Source: Tetracentron sinense
Lineage: Eukaryota; Streptophyta; Magnoliopsida; Trochodendrales; Trochodendraceae
Direction of reading: 5' to 3'
Length of the DNA: 64,000 nt
Assembly (NCBI GenBank): GCA_015143295.1
Contig: CM026565.1
Span: forward strand, 10,910,041-10,974,040
Shown: one piece after another, positions 46,639 through 57,891 of the stretch
Numbering within the stretch: the first letter of the stretch is position 1
How the letters are laid out: each line of letters opens with the position of its first letter
Notes under the pieces: model-generated
Told to the model about the DNA's origin: nothing
What the model saw: only the letters and a program-made list of their open reading frames with translations
The model's database searches: none
Position numbers and translations under genes: made by a program

Positions 46639-47524
46639 TCATGCTTATGCTTATTCAGAATGTCATACATATGCCATGCTCATGCTTGTGGTCCACATGT
46701 GTGACTCATGAGACTCTTATCTTAACATACACGTTCATATGTGGTTAAGTGTCGAAATTCACATTCGAGTTGGTAATTGCTTAGATTCCGATCTTCCACC
46801 ATAGAAACTCCACTATACTGTCCCATACCAAATAGTTAGAGAATTCCCGGTTTGAGAGATTTTCCTCTAAGTTTTTACCTTCCCGACTATCAATTTCCAT
46901 GCAAGTAATGAGACATACTTATCAAACAATCACATATACCTATCTTATCATAATTTATAACACAACTCATAATCAATTTACCACAATTTCATAAGAGTAT
47001 AATAGCATTTATCCTCTCAAGCATTTTCACAAACACCTTGAGTACGCGTATTATGAATTCATTGCCCTTCTACATTTTCAAGCATTCATCAAACCATAAT
47101 CCATCCATACAATCCATTCACCAATCACATCCACATATTAATCCCATCCTCCATACATTTCTCATCCTCCATACATTCTATCCACATTCAAATCCACATT
47201 TTCATCCACATTTTCATCAATAATTAGCTTACTTCATAGAAAATTTGAGAAAAATGCATCTAATCTCTATTCTATCATATTAACATTCACAAAACATTAA
47301 AATAGAGTTGATTAGGATAGTATATCGACCTTAGGAATCCTTCTCTTGGATTCAAAACACTCCCGAGGTGATTTGGGGAAGCTTTCCAAGCTCTCCTTGC
47401 AAACTCCAAGCTATCTCCTTCTTCTCAAAGAAATCCCTCTCTGAAAACCCTAGGTTTTCTCTCCCTTTTTACCAAATTAGGTTAGAAATAGGTAGAGTAT
47501 TCTAATACTCCGAAATAGGATCCC

Positions 47525-47533
47525 TATTTATAG
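47525..47533 (-). promoter_or_regulatory. TATA box of element D left LTR
   Basis: Minus strand CTATAAATA, about 63-280 bp downstream (transcription sense) of the palindrome array. The right LTR copy is at 54932-54940. Confidence 0.65.
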
Positions 47534-47595
47534 CCCCAAGGTCTGAGAACCAAAAGACCAAAAAGCCCTTACTAAAATTCTACAAAAACACAAAA

Positions 47596-47813
47596 GACCG
47601 AACGATCGGTGGTTATGACCGAGCGATCGGTTCTCAACCGAGCGATTGGTGTTTCTAGCCGAGAGATCGGTTGAAAACACCCTCTCTGGAAAAATTCCCC
47701 ATACAAAATTTTGGACCAGTCGATAGATACCAATCAATCGGTTTTGGACCGATCAATCGCTACTTCTGACCAAGCGATCGGTTTTGTACCGATCGATCGC
47801 TAGCAATCGGTGC
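47596..47813. repeat. CCGATCGATCGGT palindrome array, element D left LTR
   Basis: About eight variants (GACCGAACGATCGGT, ACCGAGCGATCGGT, GACCGATCAATCGCT and so on), again split by the CTCTCTGGAAAAATTCCCC block. The right LTR has the array at about 54992-55199 with one unit fewer. Confidence 0.88.
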
Positions 47814-48280
47814 TTTGCAGATTTCTGACCCATTATACTGTTTTGGCCATAACTTATGACTCGCTCGTTGGATTTCGACGACTCAACTTGCTTTGGATTC
47901 CTCATCCGAAAAGGAACATTTCTGGCATTTTAGAATTTCCAAATTCCCTTTCAATTATGGACCAAAAAGTCTCCAAAGTTGGAAAACCCGCTTTTGACTT
48001 AGCTTAGACTAAAAATATGGAAAAACATTAAACATGATTCTCGAAGAGGGTTCTAATACCTTTCTAATGGTTCAAGAATCACTCAATTCTAATAAACGGT
48101 GCTAATACTAGAGCTTCCTAAAGTTCAGGGTGTGATATGACATCCCTCCGCTACAAGTTTGATTAAGCTTTAATCACACTATACTAATTAGATATAAATA
48201 CATAAACATTAAAACATCACAAGGACCATAATACCCCTAATACTTGTAATAAAGACATGAAAAAGACTCGGATCTCTACA

Positions 48281-48293
48281 TCCTCCCCCTTAA
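48281..48293 (-). other. Polypurine tract of element D
   Basis: Minus strand TAAGGGGGAGGA next to the U3 end of the left LTR. Confidence 0.88.
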
Positions 48294-48322
48294 AAGAATT
48301 TCGTCCCCGAAATTTACGTAGC

Positions 48323-51300
48323 TTAGGTGAACAAGTGCGGGTACTTTTCGCGGACTTCGGCTTCTCTCTCCCAAGTAGCCTCTTCTCTAGAGTGATGCTC
48401 CCATTGCAAGAGTACAAGAGGAATGACCTTAGAACACAAAACTTGCTCCTTCCAGTCCAAGATTCGAGCCGGTTGCTCCACTAGAGTCAAATCTTCCTGA
48501 ATTTCCAACGGCTCCAAATCAATGACGTGCGAAGGATCTGCAATGTACTTCCTCAACATAGAGATGTGAAAGACATTATGTACACCTACCATATGAGGTG
48601 GTAAGGTGACCCGATAAGCAACTTCCCCGACTCGGGTAATGATCTCAAAAGAACCCACATATCTCGGACTAAGCTTGCCCCGCTTGCCAAATCTCTTCAC
48701 CCCCTTCGTAGGTGAGATCTTAACAAACACAAAATCTCTGACTTCGAACTCAAGATCTCTCCTACGAGTATCGACATAACTATTCTGCCTACTCTGAGCT
48801 GCTTTCAACCTCTCCCTGATCAACTGAACTCTATCTACAGTTTGACCAATGAGTTCGGGACCCAAAAGCTTCCTCTCACCAACTTCATCCCAACACAAAG
48901 GTGAACGACAACTCCTCCCGTAAAGTGCCTCAAACGGAGCTATCTGAATACTAGCTTGAAAGCTATTGTTGTAGGCAAACTCAACCAACGGTAAGTGATC
49001 GACCCAACTACCCTGAAAGTCTAACATGCAAGCTCGTAGCATGTCCTCTATGATTTGGTTCACCCTCTCAGTTTGCCCATCTGTTTGCAGATGAAAAGTC
49101 GTACTAAAATCCAAATGAGAACCTATGGCCTGCTGAAAACTCTTCCAGAATCTGGATGTAAATCTCGAGTCTCAATCAGAAACAATACTAACTGGCATTC
49201 CATGCAAATGGACTATCTCCTTGATATAGAGGTTAGCCAATTGATTGGAGTTGAAAGTGGTCCGATATGGAAGAAAATGAGCTGATTTGTTAATCGGTCA
49301 ACCACAACCCAAATGGCATCAAAGTTCTTGGCCGTCTTCGGCAAATCAACAACGAAATCCATGGAGATATTTTCTCACTTCCACTCGGGAATAGGAAGAG
49401 ACTGAAGAAGTCCTGCCGGCCTCCTGTGTTCGGCCTTCACTTGCTGGCACACCAAACACTTAGATACAAAGGTAGCCACATCTTTCTTCATACCTTTCCA
49501 CCAGAAATACTTCTTGAGGTTCTGGTACATCTTAGTACCTCCCGGATGGACAGTGTACTTGGACTTGTGTGCTTCATCCAAAATCTCCCTTCTCAAATCT
49601 TCATTATCCGGAACACAGAGTCTACCCTTGAAACAAACTCCACCATCTCTCCAAGAGAAATCCTCAAACCTACTGCTAAGCGACTTATTCATGACAGTGT
49701 GCAGTTCTCCATCACTCTACTACAGATCTTTAATCCTGTCCAATAAGGTTGGCCTGACCATAATGTTAGCCAACAAGGCTCCAGACGCTCTAACACTGAA
49801 ACCCGCATCAAGGCTAGACACCTCTTCAAGTAGCTTCCATTCTTGGACCATCAAGTGTGCCAAGAACCCAGTAGGTCACCTACTTAGTGCATCTGCCACC
49901 ACATTTGCTTTCCCTGGGTGGTACTAGATAGAACAATCATAATCCTTGAGGAATTCCACCCAGTGATGTTGCCTCAAATTCAGCTCTTTCTGTGAGAACA
50001 AATACTTTAAGCTTTTGTGGTCGGTGAAAACTTCAAACTGCGCACCGTACAAGTAGTGTCTCTAGATCTTAAGAGCAAAAACTAAGGCTGCCAACTCCAA
50101 ATCATGGGTGGGATAATTCTTCTCGTGGTCTTTCAACTGTCGAGAAGCATAGGTAATAACTTTCCCGTGTTGCATAAGAACACAACCTAACCCAATGAGT
50201 GAGGCATCACTGTACACCACAAAACCTTCACTACCGGATGGAACAATCAAGATCAGAGAGGTGGTGAGACGCTTCTTCAACTCAAGAAAACTCTTCTCAC
50301 ATTTCTCATTCCACTCGAACTTAGCGTTCTTTCGAGTTAGATGAGTAAGCGGAGCTGCCAAACTGGAAAATCCTTCCACAAATCTTCGGTAATATCCAGC
50401 TAGGCCCAAGAAGCTTTGCACCTCTGTAACACTCTTTGGCCTTCCCCATCCTTCCTCTGCTTCTATCTTGGAAGGGTCTATAGAAATCCCCTCTCCAGAC
50501 ACCACATGGCCTAGAAATGCTACCTTTTGTAGCCAAAACTCGCACTTGCTAAGGTTAGCGTATAGCTTATGCTCACGAAGTGACTTCAGTGTGACCCGGA
50601 GATGCATCTCATGCTCCTTCTGTGTCCTGGAGTACACTAAAATGTCATCCACAAACACGATCACAAAGCGGTCCAGAGTCGGCTTGAAGATTCTGTTCAT
50701 GAGATCCATGAATGCTGTCGAAGCATTTGTCAAACCGAACGGCATGACTAGGAATTCAAAATGCCCATATCTGGTCCTGAATGCAGACTTAGGCACATCT
50801 TCCGCCTTTTTCTTCAACTGATGGTAGCCTAACCTTAAATCAATCTTAGAGAAATACTTAGCTCCTTGCAACTGGTCAAACAAGTCATCGATCCTAGGCA
50901 AAGGATATTTGTTCTTAATGGTGACCTTGTTCAGTTGCCAATAATTGATGCACATCCTCATCGAACCATCTTTCTTCTTCACAAACAAAACAGGAGCTCC
51001 CCAAGGTGATACACTTGGGCGGATAAACCCAACATCAAGCAATTCATTGATCTGCTCCTTAAGCTCTTTTAACTCTACTGGAGCCATCCTATACGGAGCT
51101 TTGGAGATAGGTGCAGTACCCGGGGCCAACTCAATTGCAAACTCTACTTCTCTATCTGGCAGTAAACCCGGTAAGTCTTTTGGAAAGACATCCATGAATT
51201 CCTCTACAACAGGGATACTTGAGGAATCTATTGCTTCTGAGGTAGCAAGACTCAATGCCGCAAAACGAGCTAAGTCTTTCTTCTTCAGCCCTTGGAAATG

Positions 51301-51644
51301 AAAAGGAGGCTCACTGATTGGTCTAAAGTTGACTACCTTCCCAAAACAGTCGACATGCCTATGGTATTTGGAAAGCCAATCCATGCCTAATATGACGTCG
51401 AAGTCTTAAAACTCAAGGACAATCAGATCAGCCGGCATCTCTCTCTGGCCTACTTGAATATCACAATCTCGATAGACCTTATCAGTGATGACAGAACTAC
51501 CAACAGGAGTAGCGATTGACAATTCATGATCTAACAAACTTGGCTCCATCGAAAACTCTCGTGCAAAACTAGGTGTGACAAAGGAGTGAGTGGAACCAGT
51601 ATCGACCAATACATGAGCAAGAAAATCATTTGTCAACAATGAGC
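48323..51644 (-). pseudogene. Element D pol remnant: PR, RT, RNase H, integrase, chromodomain
   Basis: Protease DTGSTHSF near 51600 in block 51639-51406. The block 51384-50062 (440 aa) holds the end of protease, the whole RT with FVDDILVYS (near 50645) and the start of RNase H, ending at a TAG in place of a Trp codon. The block 49692-49375 holds the integrase HHCC. The core aspartate motif reads SD-stop-DSRF near 49170 (CGA to TGA), with a frameshift near 49290. The block 49114-48323 has the catalytic glutamate (GQTERV), the integrase C terminus and a complete chromodomain ending KYPHLFT. Six or more lesions in all. Not functional. Confidence 0.93.
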
Positions 51645-51810
51645 CTGATTTAAATACACAAAGCCAATTTTGTCAAATCATGAACGCATACATACATCAT
51701 ACATCATACATCATACATTGTACATCATACATCATACTACATAATACTTAATATCACACGCATAGCATCAGAACAATATCTTAATTAACTAAAAACACAA
51801 ATAGATGTAC
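51645..51810 (-). other. Candidate spliceosomal intron between gag and protease, element D
   Basis: 166 bp on the minus strand: donor CAGG|GTACATCT, acceptor TTAAATCAG|GCTC. AT-rich, with a run of TACATCATACATCA-type repeats inside (plus strand, 51690-51740). Splicing again falls in phase 1 of a glycine codon and continues into Ser-Leu-Leu. Unspliced, gag would end at a TAA about nine codons on. Confidence 0.68.
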
Positions 51811-53013
51811 CCTGCACAACGTCATCAGACGCCTGTGCATCCTGCTCCGAAGTAGCAAACAATCGACCCTGAGCTGGCTGGCGAGGCTGCTAAGGTCTAA
51901 GGCTCTGTGGTGGCCTCTGCTGCATGGACTGCCAGCTTAGGGGCTTGACTCCCTGTGGCTGAGTCGGCTGAAGCCCTTGCTGAATGAGGAGTGGGCAATC
52001 TCAGATCCGGTGTGAAATGTCTCCACAATGAAAACAACCTCCAGTACTTGCCCTACATTCTCCCACTCTATGCCTCTTTCTGCACTGGCTGCATGCATCA
52101 TACAACTAGGTCCCAGCAGTAGGTGGAGTAACCTGAGATGCTCGAGGGGCTGCCTGAGTACGCCTTTGATACGGGGTAGGCTTAGCAATGGGCATAGGAC
52201 CTGACATCCTCGACCTCTTATCCTGGGGACCAAACCTGCTTGCTTGCATCTTCTCCCTCTTCTTCAAAAATTCCTCTGAATTCTTCTTAGCTATCAAGGC
52301 ATGCTGGTACACCTCCCTACATGTTTCAAGCTGAAGTATCGAAACCTTCTCCCAAATGAAATCCTTCAAGCCTCGCTCAAACCTCTTTCCCTTCATTCTC
52401 TCCGTAGCAATCAAGTGAGGAGCGAACCTAGAGAGCTCTACAAACTTGACCTCATACTCGGCCACTGACATCCTCCCTTGCTCCAAGGTAGAGAATTCAA
52501 TCTCCTTCTGATCTCTCACAAACACCAGGAAGTATCTCTCGTAGAAGATATCGAGGAATTCTCCCCAAGTCCACTCTTGTCCGACTCGCACCTCATTCCT
52601 CTATCTAGATGCTGCCCTCCACCAATGTTCAGCTTCACCTTCCATGACAAAGGAGGCCCATTTTACCCTATGTTCATCGGTAGCCTCAAGCACAGAGAAA
52701 ATCTTCTCTAGTTGCATGATCCACAACTCAGCAACTGCGGGATCCGTACTACCATAAAAGGCTGGAGGACTCATTCTCCTAAAAGCTTCCACTCCATTAT
52801 GCCAGGGTGGCTGAACATCAACCTGCCTCTCTTACCAAGCTTGACCAGCAGCTAGCAATGCAGTTTGCTGAGCCATAATTTCAGCCTGCCTCTCCATGGC
52901 TGTAGCAATAGCTTCCATAGCCCGACCCACATTAGCTTGGGGGATACCATCTGGAGTATCCCATCAGTCACACTGCCTCCTCCATTCCTATTATTTCTTC
53001 CGCCTCTCCTCAT
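51811..53013 (-). pseudogene. Element D gag remnant
   Basis: Starts MRRGGRNNRNG at 53013. Frameshifts or stops near 52950, 52830, 52600 and 52110. Gag domain blocks 52792-52601 (EAEHWW) and 52591-52106 (EYEVKFVELSRFAPHLIATE). The zinc knuckle (about 52030-51990) keeps CFHC but has an in-frame TGA where CGA is expected. It ends at the intron donor. Confidence 0.9.
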
Positions 53014-53200
53014 ATCTATAATCCTAAGAAGAAGAAGACAATTCATTTAGAAACGCACTCACATAAATGCTTAAGTCTACGCTTAACCCAAAACTCAATC
53101 CTCAAAAATTTTAAGTCCTAAGTTTGATGTTGCTTCTCTAAGGTCAACATCTTCCCATATCCTATACTTAATACCTTAGCCCTAAGGACTCTAATGCCTT

Positions 53201-53214
53201 GAGATCTGATACCA
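53201..53214 (-). other. Primer-binding site of element D
   Basis: Minus strand TGGTATCAGATCTC, initiator-Met tRNA type with a mismatch near its 3' end, a few bases from the LTR end. The leader 53014-53200 shows no ORF. Confidence 0.82.
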
Positions 53215-53218
53215 ACTC

Positions 53219-55649
53219 TGTAACGTCCCCATAATCCTACAAGGCTAAAATAGGACTTTGGAATCGTCATATTACTTAAAGTTGCTTAAAAACCATGCAT
53301 ACAAGGTTTACTACACAAGTCTCCAAAAATGAGAGTAGTAAAATTCCGATATATAAACTATAACCAACCTACACAAGTCTACGGTCAACATATACAATCC
53401 ACTATAAACCAACAAGTATGAAAAATACAACTATAAAAGTCTACAGAGCAACATCCTCAAAAGTCTATTTCAAAACTCTCTCAACTAAACAAAGGATAAA
53501 CTAAGAGGTATAGACACCCAAGCCTCCGGCCCTTTCCTCGGAAGGCTCACCTTCTCCTGCTACCTCAATGTAAGCTTCCTCAATCCACGGCTCCGCCGTG
53601 TACTCCTGCTCTAAACCTGCAAAGACAAAAGTCCGGCTGAGTACAAAAGTACTCGGTGTATATAAAATCTAACCAATAATAATAATATACCTGTACTTAG
53701 TTAGAAACATATCCAATAGCATAATAACATAATCAGAGTACGGAAGAATGTGTGCGTATATACATCATATCATCACCTTGACTCGTGTACTTGTGAGAAT
53801 CTTAGACTTAGAAGACAATACACTTATGAGCTGCTTATGCTTATGAGACCACGTACTTGTGAGATGCTCATGCTTATGCACTTATTCAGATCATACAATG
53901 ATGTAACATGCCGTTCTTGGCAAATACGGACCATGTCTAAGAAATCATATGGTTGGCATGCCGTTCTTGGCGGATACGGACCATGCTTAAGGATCAAATG
54001 GTTGACATGCCGTTCTTGGTAGATACGGACCATGTCATGCTTATGCTTATTCAGAATGTCATACGTATGTCATGCTGATGCTTGTGGTCCACATGTGTGA
54101 CTCGTGAGACTCGTATCTTAACATACACCTGCATATGTGCTTTAGTGCCGAAATTCACATTCGAGTTGGTAATTGCTTAGATTCCGATCATCCATCATAG
54201 AAACTCCACTATACTGTCCTATACCAAATAGTTAGAGAATTCCCGGTTTGAGAGATTTTCCTCTAAGTTCTTACCTTCCCGACTACCAATTTCCATGCAA
54301 GTAATTAGACATACTTATCAAACAATCACATATACCTATCTTATCATATTTCATAGCACAACTCATAATCAATTCCACAATTTCATAAGAGTATAATAAT
54401 CCTCTCAAGCATTTTCACAAACACCTTGAGTACGCGTATTATGAATCCATTTCCCTTCTACATTTTCAAGCATTCATCAAGCCATAATCCATCCATACAA
54501 TCCATTCACCATTCGCATCCACATATTAATCCCATCCTCCATACATTCTATCCACATTCAAATCCACATTTTCATCCACATTTCCATCAATTATTTCCAA
54601 CACTCCGGATAGGCGGAAGGATCTAGCTTACTTCATAGAAAATTTGAGAAAAATGCATTTAATCTCTATTCTACATTCCTATCATATTAACATTCACAAA
54701 ACATTAAAATAGAGTTGATTAGGATAGTATATCGACCTTAGGAATCCTTCCCTTGGATTCAAAACGCTCCCGAGGTGATTTGGGGAAGCTTTCCAAGCTC
54801 TTCTTGCAAACTCCAAGCTATCTCCTTCTTCTCAAAGAAATCCCTCTCTGAAAACCCTAGGTTTTCTCTCCCTTTTTGTCAAATTAGGTTAGAAATAGGT
54901 ACAGTATTCTAATACCCCGAAATAGGATCCCTATTTATAGCCCCAAGGTCTGAGAACCAAAAGACCAAAAAGCCCTTACTAAAATTCTGCAAAAACACGA
55001 AAGATCGAGCGATCGATGGTTATGACCGAACAATCGGTTCTCAACCGAGCGATCAATGTTTCTAGTCGAGCGATCGGTTGAAAACACCCTCTCTAGAAAA
55101 ATTCCCCATACAAAATTTTGGACCAGTCGATAGATACCGATCGATCGGTTTTGGACCGAGCGATCGGTTTTGTACCGATCGATCGCTAGCGATCGGTGCT
55201 TTGTAGATTTCTGACTCGTTATACTATTTTGGCCATAACTTATGACTCGCTCGTCAGATTTCGACGATTCAACTTGCGTTGGATTCGTCTTCCGAAAAGG
55301 AACATTTCTAGCATTTTAGAATTTCCAAATTCCCTCTCAATTATGGACCAAAAAGTCCCCAAAGTTGACTGATTTGCAATTCCATCAGACAAAACATTGG
55401 AAAACCCGCTTTTGACTTAGCTTAGACTAAAATATGGAAAAACATTAAACATGATTCTTGAAGAGGGTTCCAATACCTTTCTAATGGTTCAACAATCACT
55501 CAATTCCAATAAACGGTGCTAATATTAGAGCTTCCTAAAGTTCAGGGTGTGATATGACATCCCTCCGCTACAAGTTTGATTAAGCCTTAATCACACTATA
55601 CTAATTATATATAAATACATAAATATTAAAACATCACAAGGACCATAAA
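53219..55649 (-). repeat. Element D right LTR (5' LTR), cut by element E
   Basis: TGTAACGTCCC start. It matches 45822-48240 with scattered differences and a few small indels, and stops at ACCATAA (55649), where the LTR of E begins. The GAGTAC/GTACTC hairpin (53639-53654) pairs perfectly here, whereas the left copy has one G-T pair. Confidence 0.94.
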
Positions 55650-57856
55650 TTTCACGCCCCGAAATCTATACACAATAATACTAATATTTGTATAAATATC
55701 AAGGCGTGAACCAGAAACAAAATTCCAATATTAATGGAAATTAAAATAATTTAATACTCCATTAAACAGATTTAAATAACCAGTATCACTAAAAGACTCA
55801 ATAACATGAGTTCTCTCAAAAACTAAATCATCCAAAGATTTCATATAGTTTACCTCACTACAGTTCTCTCACACTCTAACAGAGAAGAAAACTTTAAAGT
55901 TGGTCTCACTTGCTCAAACGAGAGTAATTCCTATTCTTTTTAATCACCACCTGAAAAAGAAGAATCAACAAGGGTGAGCCCACAGCTCAACAAGAGAATA
56001 CACTATAATTTAAATGCATTAACAATTCATATGATAAGATGACTAACAAATTATGCATATTATTCAATTAAGTCTTTACTATGGTTCAGTCCGGTCAATA
56101 GGGGTCTTACACAACTTGCCCTATTGATCAATGGAATCCTTGGGGTCTCACACAGCTTACCCTATCCCTTGGGTCTCACACAGTTCACCCATCTGAGAAT
56201 TGAGTGTCTTACACAACTAAACTCAATCCTCTGTTTCTGGGTAGGTACTCTACACCACCCTGAAACAATCATTGGGTGGTACACAACATCGCCCTATGAT
56301 CAATTTAAGGAGGTTTTACACAATTTACTCCTTGAATAACCCTTAACCAAGGTTAAAACAATGTCTATTGAATCATCAATATTTTAGAAAATGAATACTA
56401 ACTATTATGAAAATATAGCAAAACATTCAACGATAGTTATAATAGTCAACATCATAATTCATAATTAAAATTTACAATTAATATCTAGGCAGGCATAACA
56501 TACCTTATTTCAAAACGGGTTTCAATTGGGTTTCTGCAACTGAAACTTTAGTCATAAATATCACATATTTATAACCCTACAAATTCTAAATTTCCCATGA
56601 TAATGGGGTTCAGGGTTTCACAAACCCCCAAGGGCTTGGAAAAACCCTTTTTTTTTAATGCTAGTGAGTTTAGTAAAACCCTTATACTAGCATAAAAGAG
56701 TTCAGTTACTAACCAATTGGTTAGTAACATATTATTTAAGTTTTTTAGGGGTATCTTTCAACCACCCAACAAATTAACTAAAAAAATATAAGTCACATTA
56801 CTAACAAATTATTTAGTAACTAATTATTTAAATTTGTTAGAAGTATCTTTCAACCATCTAACAAACTAACTAATTAGTTATAAAGGAATCTCAATGAAAC
56901 AATATTCCACACTCAAATAATATATACATTTACTTAAAATATCTTAGGACAATTAATGTGAAATTATCCCTTTTTCCCGTTTTTGATTTTCAACTAAGAT
57001 TTTGACCTACAAAAATACTAATTTTGAGAAAACTTTCTTCACGAAATTTGTAGATCTTTTCGAGCTCTTCGAAACGATGTACTATCAAACCAAAATTGGA
57101 CTTAATGTCATAAAGTTATGACCCAAATACCAAAACTGGATAAATCTCATTTAAATTAACTCAATTCCGAAAATCACTAATTTTAATCTCCTAGATCTCT
57201 TATATTTTCTTCCCTAAAATATAATATATTATTATATCATTTATTAAAATCACCCATAACATATTTAATGAATCAAAATAATACCTATATAAAATATTTA
57301 TCCGATCTAGCATATTTTCATACACACAATTATTAATACAAGAAGAAAAACACATTAAAATTATTGTTTGATCACAACACACCCTACATCTAAATTATAG
57401 AAATATTCACTTGCCTTTAGATCTGATTTCGAGAAGAAGACAAGAGATTGATTGCTTATGAGAGATTTGTTGCTATCCCAGATGATCCAAAACTTTGACA
57501 TCCGGTTCTCTTCGAGCATTCACCGATCTCTAAAGCCTACGGCCGTTCTCCCTCTCCTCCAAAAGTACGTATCTCAGCTTCCTAAATCAGGTTTAGCAAA
57601 AATATCACTATTAGGTTAAACAATTTTATTTATATTAAACTCTATTTAGAGAATTACTAATATACCCCCACTAAGGCCTATTTGTTTATAACCTAGATTC
57701 AATTAATTTAACTTATTAAATTAAATCATTGGGTTAGCCCTACCCCACCAAGGTTAGCCATATGATCAAACACAAAAATCAATTACTAAATTACCCTCAA
57801 GGTATCATTTACCAATTTACCCCTGGGTGAGTTTAATTTAATTTAGGGTCACTACA
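55650..57856 (-). repeat. Element E left LTR (3' LTR)
   Basis: 2,207 bp, TTTCACGCCCCG...GGTCACTACA. The right copy starts TGTCACGCC, so the terminal TG has mutated to TT here. Contains the TGAGC/GCTCA hairpin (55975-55989) and a long stem-loop array (56095-56333). The rest is AT-rich with TTAGTAACTAATTA-type repeats (about 56700-56880). No palindromic GATCGATC array. Confidence 0.93.
56095..56333. repeat. Seven-unit stem-loop array with conserved loop, element E left LTR
   Basis: Seven stem-loops, 31-38 bp apart, each with a 14-15 nt loop built on TYACACA. Examples: TCAATAGGG/CCCTATTGA (56095-56127), ATTGAGT/ACTCAAT (56199-56227), TTTCTGGGT/ACCCTGAAA (56234-56265), TCATTGGG/CCCTATGA (56269-56299) and AAGGAG/CTCCTT (56307-56333). 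Two weaker units lie near 56149 and 56180 (GGG/CCC cores). Stems differ in sequence but still pair; the loop is conserved. Confidence 0.8.
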
Positions 57857-57870
57857 TTCTACCCTCCTTA
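57857..57870 (-). other. Polypurine tract of element E
   Basis: Minus strand TAAGGAGGGTAGAA next to the U3 end of the left LTR. Confidence 0.82.
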
Positions 57871-57891
57871 AAGAAAAATTCAACCTCGAAA

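Larger units (their letters stand above)
45822..48280 (-). repeat. Element D left LTR (3' LTR)
   Basis: 2,459 bp, TGTAACGACCC...GATCTCTACA. Features: GAGTAC/GTGCTC hairpin (46243-46258), 29-bp minisatellite (46511-46638), minus-strand TATA box CTATAAATA (47525-47533) and U3 palindrome array (47596-47813). Confidence 0.95.
45822..55649 (-). mobile_element. Element D: Tekay-type chromovirus nested in the Sirevirus 3' LTR
   Basis: LTRs at 45822-48280 and from 53219. The right one is interrupted at 55649 by element E, so its last roughly 50 bp and the right target-site duplication are outside the window. The left flank GTAAT (45817-45821) is the expected duplication. gag-pol lies at 48323-53013, minus strand, with the intron-like interval at 51645-51810. 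Many stops. Confidence 0.93.

Noticed and set aside
46354..46704. Plus-strand Arg/Cys/Leu-rich ORF over the D minisatellite
   Set aside because: Produced by reading the 29-bp repeat units. Not kept at the same length in the right LTR.
57219..57345. AT-rich block as a possible origin or matrix attachment site
   Set aside because: It is part of the U3 side of the element E LTR. AT-richness alone is not enough to support such a call.
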